Positions 10,103-19,024 of a stretch of DNA of 64,000 nt are shown here, piece after piece. Below the pieces are notes generated by a model. It did no database searches. It worked only from the letters and a program-made list of their open reading frames with translations, and had not been told where the DNA came from. Both the position numbers and the translations under genes were made by a program. Where the stretch lies: NCBI RefSeq assembly GCF_026239655.1, contig NZ_JAPIVO010000001.1:124001-188000 (forward strand). The letters run 5' to 3'. Positions within the stretch are counted from its first letter, which is position 1. Each line of letters opens with the position of its first letter. Source of the DNA: Pedobacter sp. MR2016-24. Lineage in GTDB: Bacteria > Bacteroidota > Bacteroidia > Sphingobacteriales > Sphingobacteriaceae.

Positions 10103-11689
10103 TTAAAAAATAGTATCCGTGAGTGTTGTTGTGTGTTTTGGATAATCTGTTGTAAAATGTAATCCCCTGCTCTCTTTACGCGCCATGGCTGATTTAATAA
10201 CGATGAACGCAACTTGTATTACATTTCTGAGCTCACATAGCTTTACAGAGACCTTATTACGCTTATAAAACTCTTCCGTTTCCTCGTGTAATAAAAACAA
10301 GCGCCGCATCGCTCTGTCTAACCTAAAATCAGAACGTACAATACCTACATAGTCGCTCATTAATTTTTGCGTTTCACGTAAGTTATGCGTCACTAAAATA
10401 TCTTCATCAGATTGCACAACACCTTCATCATTCCAGTCCGGAATATGATCTGGTATGACCACCTGATTGAATCTTTCGATGGCGTCCAGGAAAATACGGT
10501 GAGCAAATACCGGCGCCTCCAGTAAAGAATTTGAAGCGAGTCGGTTTGCACCATGTAAACCGGTAGAAGAACATTCCCCGCAAGCATATAAATTATTGAT
10601 AGAAGACCGCCCAAATTCATCAACTAAAATTCCGCCACACATATAATGTGCCGCAGGCGTAACCGGAATTAAATCTTTTGTCATATCAATTCCGATAGAT
10701 AAACACTTCGCATATATATTTGGAAAGTGTGCCAGAATGTCAGACTTTTTTTTGTTTCTGATATCCAGATAAACAAAATCTTCACCTGATTTTTTCATCT
10801 CTGCATCTATTGCCCGCGCGACAATATCACGTGGTGCAAGGGATCCGCGTTTGTCATATTCATACATAAATTCCTCTCCATTCTTCCGTCTCAGAACGCC
10901 TCCAAAGCCCCTTACAGCTTCCGAAATTAAGAAGGATGGATACTCTCCAGGGTTATATAAAGCGGTTGGATGGAACTGAATGAATTCCATATTCCTCACT
11001 TTTCCTTTTGCACGGTACACCATTGCCATTCCGTCTCCAGTAGCAATTACAGGATTTGTAGTGCTCGAATAGATGTGGCCAGCGCCGCCGGACGCCAGAA
11101 CAGTCACCTTTGCTAATATCTTTTCCACATCGTTAAGCTCTGTGTTAAAGGCATATATACCAAAACAGTTAATATCTTTAGAGCTTTTGTCAACAAACTC
11201 ACCGAGGTGATGTTGGGTGATTAACTCCAGACAGAAGTAATGTGTTAATATCTCTATGTTATCATTTTCATGAATTTGCTTCAGCAAAACACTCTCAATT
11301 TCATAGCCGGTTACATCCTTATAATGTAAAACACGATGCTCTGAATGCCCGCCTTCTTTTGCCAGATCATATACCCCCGCCGTATTCTTGTCAAAGTTGA
11401 TTCCGTAGTCTATAATCTCCTGTATACGCTGAGGGCCCTCTGTGACCACAATTTCCACGATTTTCGGATCACATAGTCCATCTCCGGCAATTAAAGTATC
11501 ATCTATATGTTTTTCAAAAGAATCATCTTTGTTAACAACTACAGCAACTCCACCCTGGGCATATTTTGTATTTGATTCGTCCTCATTTGACTTGGTAACG
11601 ATGATTACCTTTCCGAATTTTGCGGCCTTCAAAGCGAAGCTTAAACCCGCTATACCCGACCCTATCACTAAAAAATCTGCTTTTCTCAT
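10103..11689 (-). CDS. nadB: L-aspartate oxidase NadB
   Basis: NadB oxidises L-aspartate to iminoaspartate with FAD, the first step of de novo NAD synthesis. The FAD motif GSGIAGLSFALKAAKFG is at about residues 8-24. The succinate dehydrogenase/fumarate reductase-like signatures are present: KYAQGGVAVV, EGGHSEHRVLHYKDVTG, MEFIQFHPTALY and TGLHGANRLASNSLLEA. Length is 528 residues. It is transcribed away from nadA, which makes the next enzyme, across a 398-bp spacer that probably controls both. Confidence 0.96.
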   Translation of the reverse strand: MRKADFLVIGSGIAGLSFALKAAKFGKVIIVTKSNEDESNTKYAQGGVAVVVNKDDSFEKHIDDTLIAGDGLCDPKIVEIVVTEGPQRIQEIIDYGINFDKNTAGVYDLAKEGGHSEHRVLHYKDVTGYEIESVLLKQIHENDNIEILTHYFCLELITQHHLGEFVDKSSKDINCFGIYAFNTELNDVEKILAKVTVLASGGAGHIYSSTTNPVIATGDGMAMVYRAKGKVRNMEFIQFHPTALYNPGEYPSFLISEAVRGFGGVLRRKNGEEFMYEYDKRGSLAPRDIVARAIDAEMKKSGEDFVYLDIRNKKKSDILAHFPNIYAKCLSIGIDMTKDLIPVTPAAHYMCGGILVDEFGRSSINNLYACGECSSTGLHGANRLASNSLLEAPVFAHRIFLDAIERFNQVVIPDHIPDWNDEGVVQSDEDILVTHNLRETQKLMSDYVGIVRSDFRLDRAMRRLFLLHEETEEFYKRNKVSVKLCELRNVIQVAFIVIKSAMARKESRGLHFTTDYPKHTTTLTDTIF

Positions 11690-12087
11690 TAAAATCTGTT
11701 AATTCGACGTGTTTGTTAACAACGTTAGAAAAATGTTAATTACTTGTCTAAATAAATAGAGCAACTATTTAAGAATGTTTAAAGCTAAGGTAAAATGAGA
11801 ATTAGACACAATATTTTAAGTTATTTTTGAGCAACTTTGCAAGAGTTATTAACTTTTTACCCCCAACTAACTAATAAACATATTGATATTGATAAGTATT
11901 TCAGCAAAAAAATATCTCGTTGTATATCAGCTGATATTTTCAGAAAAAAATCAATGTTACTGTTAATAACTATATAACAACTCATAAAAACGAATTTAAA
12001 ATCGAGAGTTACAAACATTACTAACACACTAATAAACAATAGAAGTCTATTTATATTAAATAATTATTAATTATTGAAACGTTTAAA
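11690..12087. promoter_or_regulatory. Divergent nadB/nadA control spacer
   Basis: This gene-free stretch is very AT-rich and separates two divergent NAD-synthesis genes. It contains a perfect 14-bp palindrome (11924-11937). It also contains two near-identical 17-bp direct copies, TATTTCAGCAAAAAAAT at 11897 and TATTTTCAGAAAAAAAT at 11935, 38 bp apart. No ORF with coding character is visible. Promoters for both genes must lie here, but I cannot place them with confidence. Confidence 0.5.
11924..11937. promoter_or_regulatory. Perfect palindrome, candidate operator of nadA/nadB
   Basis: ATATCAGCTGATAT is self-complementary over 14 bp, a size and symmetry typical of a dimeric repressor site. The regulator is unknown, and the sequence does not obviously match a NAD regulator motif I know. 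Confidence 0.35.
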
Positions 12088-13080
12088 ATGGATACCTTAG
12101 AAGAATTAAATAGAAGAGGATTTATCGAAGAAAGTATCGACCCAACACTTGATCTTTTTGAAGAAATTGAAAAGTTAAAAAAAGAGAAAAATGCAATTGT
12201 ATTAGCACATTACTATCAAGAACCTGATATTCAGGATATTGCGGACTATATTGGGGACAGTTTGGGACTTTCCCAGGAAGCTGCAAAAACAGAAGCTGAT
12301 GTAATTGTGTTCGCTGGTGTGCATTTTATGGCCGAAACCGCTAAAATACTTTCTCCGGAGAAAACGGTTTTATTACCAGATTTGAAGGCAGGCTGTTCAT
12401 TAGCAGATAGTTGTCCTCCACATTTGTTTAAAAAATTTAAAGAGAAATACCCGGATCACCTGGTGATTACTTACGTGAATTGTACAGCAGAACTGAAAGC
12501 AATGAGTGACATAGTTTGTACTTCAACCAATGCAGTACAGATTGTAGAAAGTCTGCCAAAAGAGCAGAAGATTATTTTCGGTCCGGATAAAAATCTGGGT
12601 GCCTGGGTAGCGAAAAAAACTGGCAGGGACCTGGTGCTTTGGAATGGAGCATGTATGGTGCATGAAATATTTTCGAGAGAGAAAATAACAAAATTAAAAT
12701 CACGTCATCCGGGTGCTGTGTTTTTGGCCCATCCGGAATGTGAAGAAGCGGTATTGGAGCTGGCAGATTATATCGGATCTACTACAGGGATATTGAATTA
12801 TGCGACAAAAAGTAATGCAAAGGAATTTATTGTAGCTACGGAAAGTGGAATTATCCACCAGATGGAAAAAGCGAATCCTACAAAAACCTTTATACCGGCG
12901 CCGCCAAATAATAACTGCGCATGTAACGATTGTCCGTATATGAAAAGAAATACACTGGAAAAACTGTATTTGTGTATCAAAAATGGTTTACCAGAGGTGA
13001 CAGTGCCAGCTGATATTATCAGGGAAGCAAGAAAACCGATAGAAAGAATGCTTGAAATATCAGCCAGTCTTGGTTTATAG
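12088..13080 (+). CDS. nadA: Quinolinate synthase NadA
   Basis: NadA condenses iminoaspartate with dihydroxyacetone phosphate to quinolinate using a 4Fe-4S cluster. Of 330 residues, the block [20 protein letters not shown] lies at about 39-58. Candidate cluster ligands are Cys103 in AGCSLAD, Cys189 in NGACMVHE, and a cysteine of the C-terminal group [10 protein letters not shown] (277, 279, 282). This matches the NadA family with a short C-terminal cysteine cluster. Together with NadB it forms the quinolinate pathway; nadC is not in the window. Confidence 0.97.
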   Translation: MDTLEELNRRGFIEESIDPTLDLFEEIEKLKKEKNAIVLAHYYQEPDIQDIADYIGDSLGLSQEAAKTEADVIVFAGVHFMAETAKILSPEKTVLLPDLKAGCSLADSCPPHLFKKFKEKYPDHLVITYVNCTAELKAMSDIVCTSTNAVQIVESLPKEQKIIFGPDKNLGAWVAKKTGRDLVLWNGACMVHEIFSREKITKLKSRHPGAVFLAHPECEEAVLELADYIGSTTGILNYATKSNAKEFIVATESGIIHQMEKANPTKTFIPAPPNNNCACNDCPYMKRNTLEKLYLCIKNGLPEVTVPADIIREARKPIERMLEISASLGL

Positions 13081-13112
13081 AACAGATAGGATGATGATTA
13101 AAGAATAAAATT

Positions 13113-14153
13113 ATGTTTGAAAACAAAGAGCGTACAGATCTGGCAGAATTAGGTGAATTTGGCTTAATTCAGCATTTAACAGATAATTTTAAAATAAGAC
13201 ACGACAGTAGTGTTAAAGGGATTGGTGATGATGCTGCAGTCTTAAATTTTGGAGATAAAGAAATGCTGATTTCTACAGATTTATTGCTGGAAGGAATCCA
13301 TTTTGATTTAGCCTATGTGCCCTTAATGCATTTGGGTTATAAGGCTGTTCAGGTCAATCTAAGCGATATTTACGCGATGAACGGGGTGGCTACCCAAATT
13401 ACATTTTCTATTGGCTTGTCGAGCAAATTTCCGCTGGAAGCTGTGGAAGAAATTTACAAAGGGGTAGAACTGGCCTGCAATAAGTTCAATATAGACCTGA
13501 TTGGGGGCGACACTTCTTCGAGTAAACAGGGATTGGTGATCAGTGTCACCAGTATCGGTTATGCTGATAAAAAAGAAATCTGCTACAGAAATGGTGCTCA
13601 GGAAGGTGATTTATTGTGTGTTTCGGGAGATTTAGGTGGTGCTTATGTAGGACTGCAGATTCTGGAGCGTGAAAAACAGATTTTCCTTGAAAATCCTAAT
13701 ATTCAGCCTGATCTGGAAGGAAAAGATTATATAATTGAGCGGCAGCTTAAACCAGAAGGCAGAAGGGATATCGTTGACTTGCTGGCACAAATGAAAATTG
13801 TTCCGACGTCAATGATCGATGTTTCTGACGGACTGGCATCAGAAATTATGCATATCTGCAAGCAATCTGAAAAGGGCTGTACGCTGTATGAAGATAAATT
13901 ACCCATTGATCCGATGACTTATGAAACAGCCAGGGAATTGGGACTGGATCCAACTGTTTGCGCTTTAAATGGCGGAGAAGATTATGAATTAATGTTCACC
14001 ATCAAACAGGAAGATTATACCAAATTAAAACATGATGTAGACATCAGTGTAATCGGTCATATCACTGATAAAGCTTCTGGCTGTAAAATGGTTTCAAAAT
14101 CAAATGTGGTGCACGAATTGAAAGCACAGGGATGGAACGCGTTTAAATTATAA
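13113..14153 (+). CDS. thiL: Thiamine-monophosphate kinase ThiL
   Basis: ThiL phosphorylates thiamine monophosphate to the active cofactor thiamine diphosphate. The 346-residue protein has the AIRS/PurM-like fold signatures: GIGDDAAVL, STDLLLEGIHFDL, NLSDIYAMNG, GGDTSSS, DVSDGLASEIMHI and GGEDYELMFTI. It starts 32 bp after nadA, so both may be on one transcript. Its stop codon overlaps that of rmuC on the other strand in the palindrome TTATAA. Confidence 0.95.
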   Translation: MFENKERTDLAELGEFGLIQHLTDNFKIRHDSSVKGIGDDAAVLNFGDKEMLISTDLLLEGIHFDLAYVPLMHLGYKAVQVNLSDIYAMNGVATQITFSIGLSSKFPLEAVEEIYKGVELACNKFNIDLIGGDTSSSKQGLVISVTSIGYADKKEICYRNGAQEGDLLCVSGDLGGAYVGLQILEREKQIFLENPNIQPDLEGKDYIIERQLKPEGRRDIVDLLAQMKIVPTSMIDVSDGLASEIMHICKQSEKGCTLYEDKLPIDPMTYETARELGLDPTVCALNGGEDYELMFTIKQEDYTKLKHDVDISVIGHITDKASGCKMVSKSNVVHELKAQGWNAFKL

Positions 14154-15470
14154 GCTTTCATCATCTAATAAAGCAGGGTCCAAAAACTTATGATCAATCT
14201 GTTTCGTAGTTTTTGCACCCAGCTTTTTAATTTTTTCTGAGGTATTAGCCAGATTCCCCGTACCGGTGGAAAGCTTGCCCAAAGCTTTATCGTAGGCATC
14301 CTGACTCTGCCTGATATTCCTGCCAATATTTTCCATATCAGTCACAAAACCTACAAATTTATCATACATGCTGCCACTCAGACGGGCAATCTCGAGTACA
14401 TTTCTGTTTTGTCTTTCCTGTTTCCATATACTGGAGATCGTTCGCAGGGTTGCCAGTAGTGTAGATGGGCTTACCATGACCACCTTCCTATCCCATGCAT
14501 AGTTAAAGAGCTCTGCATCTTTTTGTACGGCAATGCCAAAAGAAGATTCTATAGGAATAAAAAGTAATACAAAATCCGGAGAATTGATCTGGTAGAGTGA
14601 CTGATAATTTTTTGCCGCAAGCTCCTGTATATGGTTTTTCAGTGAAAGTAAATGCTGTTTAATATAAACCTGCGTTTCTTCGTCGGTCTCGGCAGTGACC
14701 GACCTTTCATAGGCAATTAAAGAAACTTTTGAATCGATCACAATGTGTTTATCGTCAGGGAGGTCAATAATCACATCTGGCTGTAACCTGTTTCCGCCGA
14801 AACTGTTAAAACTGGACTGAATACGATATTCCTGGTCTTTTACCAGTCCTGAACGTTCCAAAATACGCTCTAAAATTACTTCGCCCCAGTTTCCCTGTTT
14901 TTTACTGTCACCTTTTAAAGCTTTCGTAAGGTTATTTGCATCTTCCTGAATCTGCTTACTCTGTATCATGAGCTGAGAAATTACTCCCTTGAGTATATTG
15001 CGCTCGTCAGACTCACTCTTATAGACCCGGTCTACCTTGGCCTCGAACGCTTTAATATTTTCCTTTAGTGGGCTTAAAATGATGTCGAGGTTTACCTTAT
15101 TCTGTTCTGTAAATTTTGAAGTTTTTTCATCCAAAACTTTATTGGCGATATTTTCGAATTCCAGCTGGAATTTCTGCTGAAGTTCAGCAATATATTTTTC
15201 CTGTTCCAGTTGTCTTTTAAGTTGTGCATTGAGTACTTCTTCTGCCTTGATGGCCCGCGTTCTTTCATTCATAAAACCCATCCTGAGATCTACGAGTTCA
15301 TCTTCCAGTCTTTGTTTTTCTTCTTTGTAAATGGATAAGGTTTTTTGGTGCTCAGCTTCTTTTAATTCCAGCAGCGGGTACAGATCTGTTTGTTTTGCAG
15401 ATTTTCTAAAGACAATCAAAAGGAGAAGAAGAATAACTACAGCGAGTAAAGCACTAAAAAGAATATCCAT
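14148..15470 (-). CDS. rmuC: RmuC family DNA recombination protein
   Basis: RmuC limits DNA inversions and is predicted to be a nuclease-fold protein. One membrane helix is at about residues 4-21, followed by a coiled coil to about 150. The conserved core has GDSKKQGNWGEVILERILE, then LQPDVIIDLPDDKHIVIDSK, the PD-(D/E)XK-like block with Asp and Lys. The end has SPSTLLATLRTI and KLGAKTTKQID, all usual for RmuC. Length is 440 residues. The gene is convergent with thiL, with overlapping stops and no space for a terminator. Confidence 0.93.
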   Translation of the reverse strand: MDILFSALLAVVILLLLLIVFRKSAKQTDLYPLLELKEAEHQKTLSIYKEEKQRLEDELVDLRMGFMNERTRAIKAEEVLNAQLKRQLEQEKYIAELQQKFQLEFENIANKVLDEKTSKFTEQNKVNLDIILSPLKENIKAFEAKVDRVYKSESDERNILKGVISQLMIQSKQIQEDANNLTKALKGDSKKQGNWGEVILERILERSGLVKDQEYRIQSSFNSFGGNRLQPDVIIDLPDDKHIVIDSKVSLIAYERSVTAETDEETQVYIKQHLLSLKNHIQELAAKNYQSLYQINSPDFVLLFIPIESSFGIAVQKDAELFNYAWDRKVVMVSPSTLLATLRTISSIWKQERQNRNVLEIARLSGSMYDKFVGFVTDMENIGRNIRQSQDAYDKALGKLSTGTGNLANTSEKIKKLGAKTTKQIDHKFLDPALLDDESL

Positions 15471-15539
15471 TTGCTAATTTTTTTATCAAAAATCTGTATT
15501 ATAAATCATTTTAACAAATTTGTTAGTATGTATTTAATT

Positions 15540-15625
15540 GACCAGGGGGTTCTCTTTTAAGTACATTCGGGGATAATTCGCAAATTGGGGAAATTGAATT
15601 GTGCATAATTTGGGGCGGCGGTTAT
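15540..15625. repeat. Possible degenerate 11-bp-period array in the rmuC/peptidase spacer
   Basis: TTCGGGG (15566), TTCGCAA (15577), TTGTGCA (15599) and TTGGGGC (15610) lie at exact multiples of 11 bp, with one unit (15588) not recognisable. The spacer separates divergent genes, like the two clear arrays elsewhere in the window. The match is weak. Confidence 0.35.
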
Positions 15626-15681
15626 TTTAAAAAGCGGACTGAAGGCCCATAAGTAAGGCTTTTCAATTTTTAGCCGGTGAT

Positions 15682-16434
15682 ATGGTTGATTGGGAACAAT
15701 TTTTGATTTATGTGGATCAGGAAAGTTTATATTTAAAGATGGGAGCCTATTTGTTTTTTATAATTCCAATGCTGATCATCAGCATGTTTGTGCAATGGAA
15801 ATTTCGAAGTAAGTTTTCCAAATATGCTGAAATGCAACTGAATTCCGGGTTTTCCGGTAAAGAAGTTGCCGAAAAAATGCTGCATGATAACGGAATATAC
15901 GATGTACGTGTGATGAATGCTGATGGTCAATTGACTGATCACTATAATCCGGAAGATAAAACAGTTAATTTAAGCACTGATGTTTATTATGGAAGAAGTG
16001 TGGCCGCAGCAGCTGTAGCAGCGCATGAATGCGGACATGCTGTGCAGCATACCAAATCTTATCACTGGTTGCAATTCAGGAGCAGTATGGTGCCTGTAGT
16101 CAGCATCTCTTCCAATTTATTGCAATGGGTTTTAATTATTGGTATTTTATTAATAGGATTTACGGGGAACCCCGTTGTGCTGGGTATTGGTGTAATTGGA
16201 CTGGCCATTATTACCATCTTCAGTTTCATTACGCTTCCTGTTGAATTTGACGCCAGTAAAAGGGCATTGATCTGGCTAAAGAATAACCATAAGGTCATGT
16301 ATACCGAAGAGGAAAATGCGCAGGCTAAAGACGCACTATGGTGGGCGGCAATGACTTATGTAGTGGCAGCTTTAGGTGCTTTGTCTAACCTGCTGTATTA
16401 TGCATCAATGTTATTCGGCAGAAACAGGGATTAG
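15682..16434 (+). CDS. Membrane zinc metallopeptidase (YugP-like)
   Basis: A 250-residue integral membrane protein. The zinc motif HECGH is at residues 115-119 in AAHECGHAVQH. Helices are predicted near 20-38, 135-155, 160-183 and 220-245. A conserved LPVEFDASKRA follows; its Glu may be the third zinc ligand. This is the YugP/DUF zinc metallopeptidase family of unknown substrate. It starts 211 bp from the divergent rmuC gene. The TAG stop overlaps the TAA stop of apaG on the other strand by 3 bp. Confidence 0.88.
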   Translation: MVDWEQFLIYVDQESLYLKMGAYLFFIIPMLIISMFVQWKFRSKFSKYAEMQLNSGFSGKEVAEKMLHDNGIYDVRVMNADGQLTDHYNPEDKTVNLSTDVYYGRSVAAAAVAAHECGHAVQHTKSYHWLQFRSSMVPVVSISSNLLQWVLIIGILLIGFTGNPVVLGIGVIGLAIITIFSFITLPVEFDASKRALIWLKNNHKVMYTEEENAQAKDALWWAAMTYVVAALGALSNLLYYASMLFGRNRD

Positions 16435-16817
16435 TTTAATCTGTAAGGAACAATCAGCTGAAATTCAGGAATATTCACAGTAAAATCTATATCATCGGCC
16501 ATTCTGTGCATCAGGTAACTGCCGCTCATGGAGCCAATATCTGTAGTGAGGTTGCAACCGGAAACATAAGAATAGCTTTCGCCCGATTCTATGACAGGCT
16601 GCAAACCAACAACACCTTCACCTTCTACTTCTCTCTGCGTTCCATTGGAATCAAAGATAAACCACTGACGGCGCATAAGCTGAATGGTATATTCTGTTAA
16701 ATTTTCTACAGTGATCTGGTATGCGAACATGAAATGTTCTTTCTCAGGATTAGAGTATTCATCCTGATAAACTGTATCTACTGATATTTTTATGCCTTCT
16801 GTAATCGCTGTAACCAT
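16431..16817 (-). CDS. apaG: ApaG domain protein
   Basis: A small beta-sandwich protein (fibronectin-III-like ApaG/DUF525 domain) linked in other bacteria to Co2+/Mg2+ resistance and nucleotide polyphosphate metabolism; its biochemical activity is unclear. Recognisable blocks are FMFAYQITVEN, QLMRRQWFIFDSNG, GEGVVGLQPVIESGESYSY and the end GSMSGSYLM. I chose the ATG that gives MVTAIT, 128 residues, the usual family length; an upstream in-frame start would add 10 residues with no family similarity. Confidence 0.93.
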   Translation of the reverse strand: MVTAITEGIKISVDTVYQDEYSNPEKEHFMFAYQITVENLTEYTIQLMRRQWFIFDSNGTQREVEGEGVVGLQPVIESGESYSYVSGCNLTTDIGSMSGSYLMHRMADDIDFTVNIPEFQLIVPYRLN

Positions 16818-16850
16818 TGTAAAATAATTATGGATTGTATTTTTCAAAAA

Positions 16851-17858
16851 TCAAGCCACTTCGCTTTCAATTTGAATGTACTGATATTTATCTGACACTT
16901 CGTCTAAAATGCTGTGAATAATTTCAATATTGTCTTCTTTGACAAGTAGCATCCGGTAAGGTTTAAAATCTGGCAGTCCTTTGAAATAATTCGCATAATG
17001 ACGTCTCATTTCAAAAATACCTAATTTCGGACCTTTCCAGGCGATAGATTTATCCAAATGCGTTCTGCAGGCAACTACTCTTTCCTGTAGTGTCGGACCA
17101 GCAAGTTTTTCGCCAGTTTTGAAGAAATGATTGATTTCTCTGAATATCCAGGGATAACCGATAGCTGCCCTTCCAATCATGATGCCATCAACTTCAAATT
17201 CCCTGCGCCAGTCCAGCGCCTTTTGCGGACTATCTATATCACCATTACCAAATATTGGAATCTTGATTCTGGGATTTCTTTTAATCTCACGGATCATGCG
17301 CCAGTCGGCCTCACCTTTATACATCTGCGACCTGGTCCTGCCATGGATAGTTAATGCCTGTATACCGATATCTTGTAGTCTTTCAGCTACGATATCTACA
17401 TTTTTGGTATTATCGTCCCATCCTAAGCGTGTTTTAACAGTAACTGGTAAATGTGTCGCTTTAACTACTGCTTCAGTCATTTTAACCATCTTGTCTATAT
17501 CCTGCAGCAATGCAGAACCTGCACCTTTACAGGCCACCTGTTTTACAGGACAGCCGTAATTGATATCGATCAGATCGGGACCGGCCAGGGTAGCAATTTC
17601 AGTAGCTTCCCGCATAGATTGGATGTCACTACCAAAAATCTGGATGCCAATTGGGCGTTCATACTCAAAAATATCCAGTTTCTGGCGACTTTTAGCAGCA
17701 TCTCTGATGAGTCCTTCTGAAGAAATAAATTCAGTATACATCATGTCTACCCCGCTTTGTTTACATACAAAACGGAATGGCGGATCGCTTACATCTTCCA
17801 TCGGTGCGAGCAATAAAGGGAAGTCTCCCAAATCTATATTTCCTATCTTTACAGACAT
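16851..17858 (-). CDS. dusB: tRNA-dihydrouridine synthase DusB
   Basis: An FMN-dependent TIM-barrel enzyme that reduces uridine to dihydrouridine in the tRNA D-loop. Characteristic blocks are LLLAPMEDVSD near the start, DINYGCPVKQV with the catalytic cysteine, VTVKTRLGW, IHGRTRSQMY, FGNGDI and DGIMIGRAAIGYPW. I prefer the ATG giving MSVKIGN (335 residues) over an upstream TTG, because it matches the family N-terminus and leaves a -7 box at 17888-17895 about 30 bp upstream. Only 33 bp separate it from apaG downstream. Confidence 0.95.
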   Translation of the reverse strand: MSVKIGNIDLGDFPLLLAPMEDVSDPPFRFVCKQSGVDMMYTEFISSEGLIRDAAKSRQKLDIFEYERPIGIQIFGSDIQSMREATEIATLAGPDLIDINYGCPVKQVACKGAGSALLQDIDKMVKMTEAVVKATHLPVTVKTRLGWDDNTKNVDIVAERLQDIGIQALTIHGRTRSQMYKGEADWRMIREIKRNPRIKIPIFGNGDIDSPQKALDWRREFEVDGIMIGRAAIGYPWIFREINHFFKTGEKLAGPTLQERVVACRTHLDKSIAWKGPKLGIFEMRRHYANYFKGLPDFKPYRMLLVKEDNIEIIHSILDEVSDKYQYIQIESEVA

Positions 17859-17887
17859 TTTTCTATCTTCAAACAAATTTTAAAATA

Positions 17888-17895
17888 CAAAGGTA
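17888..17895 (-). promoter_or_regulatory. -7 box for dusB
   Basis: On the minus strand TACCTTTG is an exact TAnnTTTG match in the 52-bp spacer to the divergent CPBP gene. No TTG is seen at the expected 19-21 bp upstream. Confidence 0.4.
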
Positions 17896-17910
17896 CAAAA
17901 ATCCTCAATA

Positions 17911-18834
17911 ATGAATTTTATTCCGGCACAGCGCACAGAAAATAGTGCTTATATACAGTTACTTATCCTGGCTTCCTACGTACTTGCAGGATTAATTGCG
18001 GGTACGATCTTAAGTTTTGCTGTATTATTCGGGATGTATGGAATGGAAATTTTTAATAATCCGCTTGCTCTTGCAGGTGATGATTCCCATTATATTTCCG
18101 GATTAAAAGCTGCACAGGTAATTACCACAGTTTTTATGTTTTTATTGCCTCCTGTATTGCTGGCCATCACAGAAAGGACCAAAATCACGGTATTTTATGG
18201 TTTCAAAAAACCGAAGCTCTTCATAATACTGATTGTATTCATGATCATGGCTTGCTCGCTTCCGCTGATGGAATGGTTAAGTGCAGCCAATCAGAAAATG
18301 GTATTGCCCGAATTCCTGAAGACAGTTGAAAACTGGATGAGAGAGAAGGAAGACGCAGCCATGAAAATGACGGTTTTATTACTTACTATAAATAATGTTT
18401 GGGATTTTTTAATCAATATTGGAATGATTGCCCTGTTGCCTGCAATCAGCGAAGAACTATTATTCCGGGGAGGTGTGCAGCGCTCTTTCCAAAAAATGTT
18501 TAACAATCCTCATGTAGCCATATGGTTGTCGGCCTTTATATTTAGCGCCATACATATGCAGTTTTTTGGCTTTTTCCCAAGAATGATATTAGGTGCGGCT
18601 TTTGGTTATATTTATTTGTGGACAGGCAGTTTATGGTATGCAATGCTCGCTCACTTTTTAAACAATGCATATGCTGTTTGTGTAGCCTGGTATCTGCAAT
18701 TGCATCATATACCGCTGTCAGAAGCAGATAATTCTACAAATTTTAAATGGTATGGTTATTTAATTAGCTTAATTTTGACCATATTTTTATTCCAATACTT
18801 AAAGAAAAAAACGAATGGAAACCAACTGGACTAA
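17911..18834 (+). CDS. CPBP family intramembrane metalloprotease
   Basis: A polytopic membrane protein of 307 residues with about eight hydrophobic segments. The three CPBP (CAAX protease/bacteriocin-processing, ABI) motifs are present: EELLFRG with the EExxxR pattern, FIFSAIHMQFFGF with FxxxH, and LAHFLNN. Members are glutamic-type or metal proteases of membrane peptides, but the substrate here is unknown. The last 20 bp overlap the next gene, so CPBP, DUF2007 and cdsA form one tight operon. Confidence 0.9.
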   Translation: MNFIPAQRTENSAYIQLLILASYVLAGLIAGTILSFAVLFGMYGMEIFNNPLALAGDDSHYISGLKAAQVITTVFMFLLPPVLLAITERTKITVFYGFKKPKLFIILIVFMIMACSLPLMEWLSAANQKMVLPEFLKTVENWMREKEDAAMKMTVLLLTINNVWDFLINIGMIALLPAISEELLFRGGVQRSFQKMFNNPHVAIWLSAFIFSAIHMQFFGFFPRMILGAAFGYIYLWTGSLWYAMLAHFLNNAYAVCVAWYLQLHHIPLSEADNSTNFKWYGYLISLILTIFLFQYLKKKTNGNQLD

Positions 18835-19024
18835 AGTGTACACTACAGAAAACCCTGTAACAGCAGAAATTATTAAACAGGGATTAATTGAAAATGATAT
18901 TGCTGCGGTGATTATGAATAAAAAGGATTCTTCTTATCAGACATTTGGCGTAATCGAAGTACTGGTCAACAAGAAAGACGTAGAAAAGGCAGAAGCATTT
19001 ATTCAATCTTCTGATTCGGAATGA
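18815..19024 (+). CDS. DUF2007 family protein (putative signal-transducing protein)
   Basis: A 69-residue soluble protein. The pattern WTKVYTTENPVTAEIIKQGL and the end VNKKDVEKAEAFIQ are typical of DUF2007, a small alpha/beta domain proposed to act in signalling or as a PII-like partner. It overlaps the CPBP gene by 20 bp and cdsA by 4 bp (ATGA), so translation is probably coupled. Function unknown. Confidence 0.85.
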   Translation: METNWTKVYTTENPVTAEIIKQGLIENDIAAVIMNKKDSSYQTFGVIEVLVNKKDVEKAEAFIQSSDSE

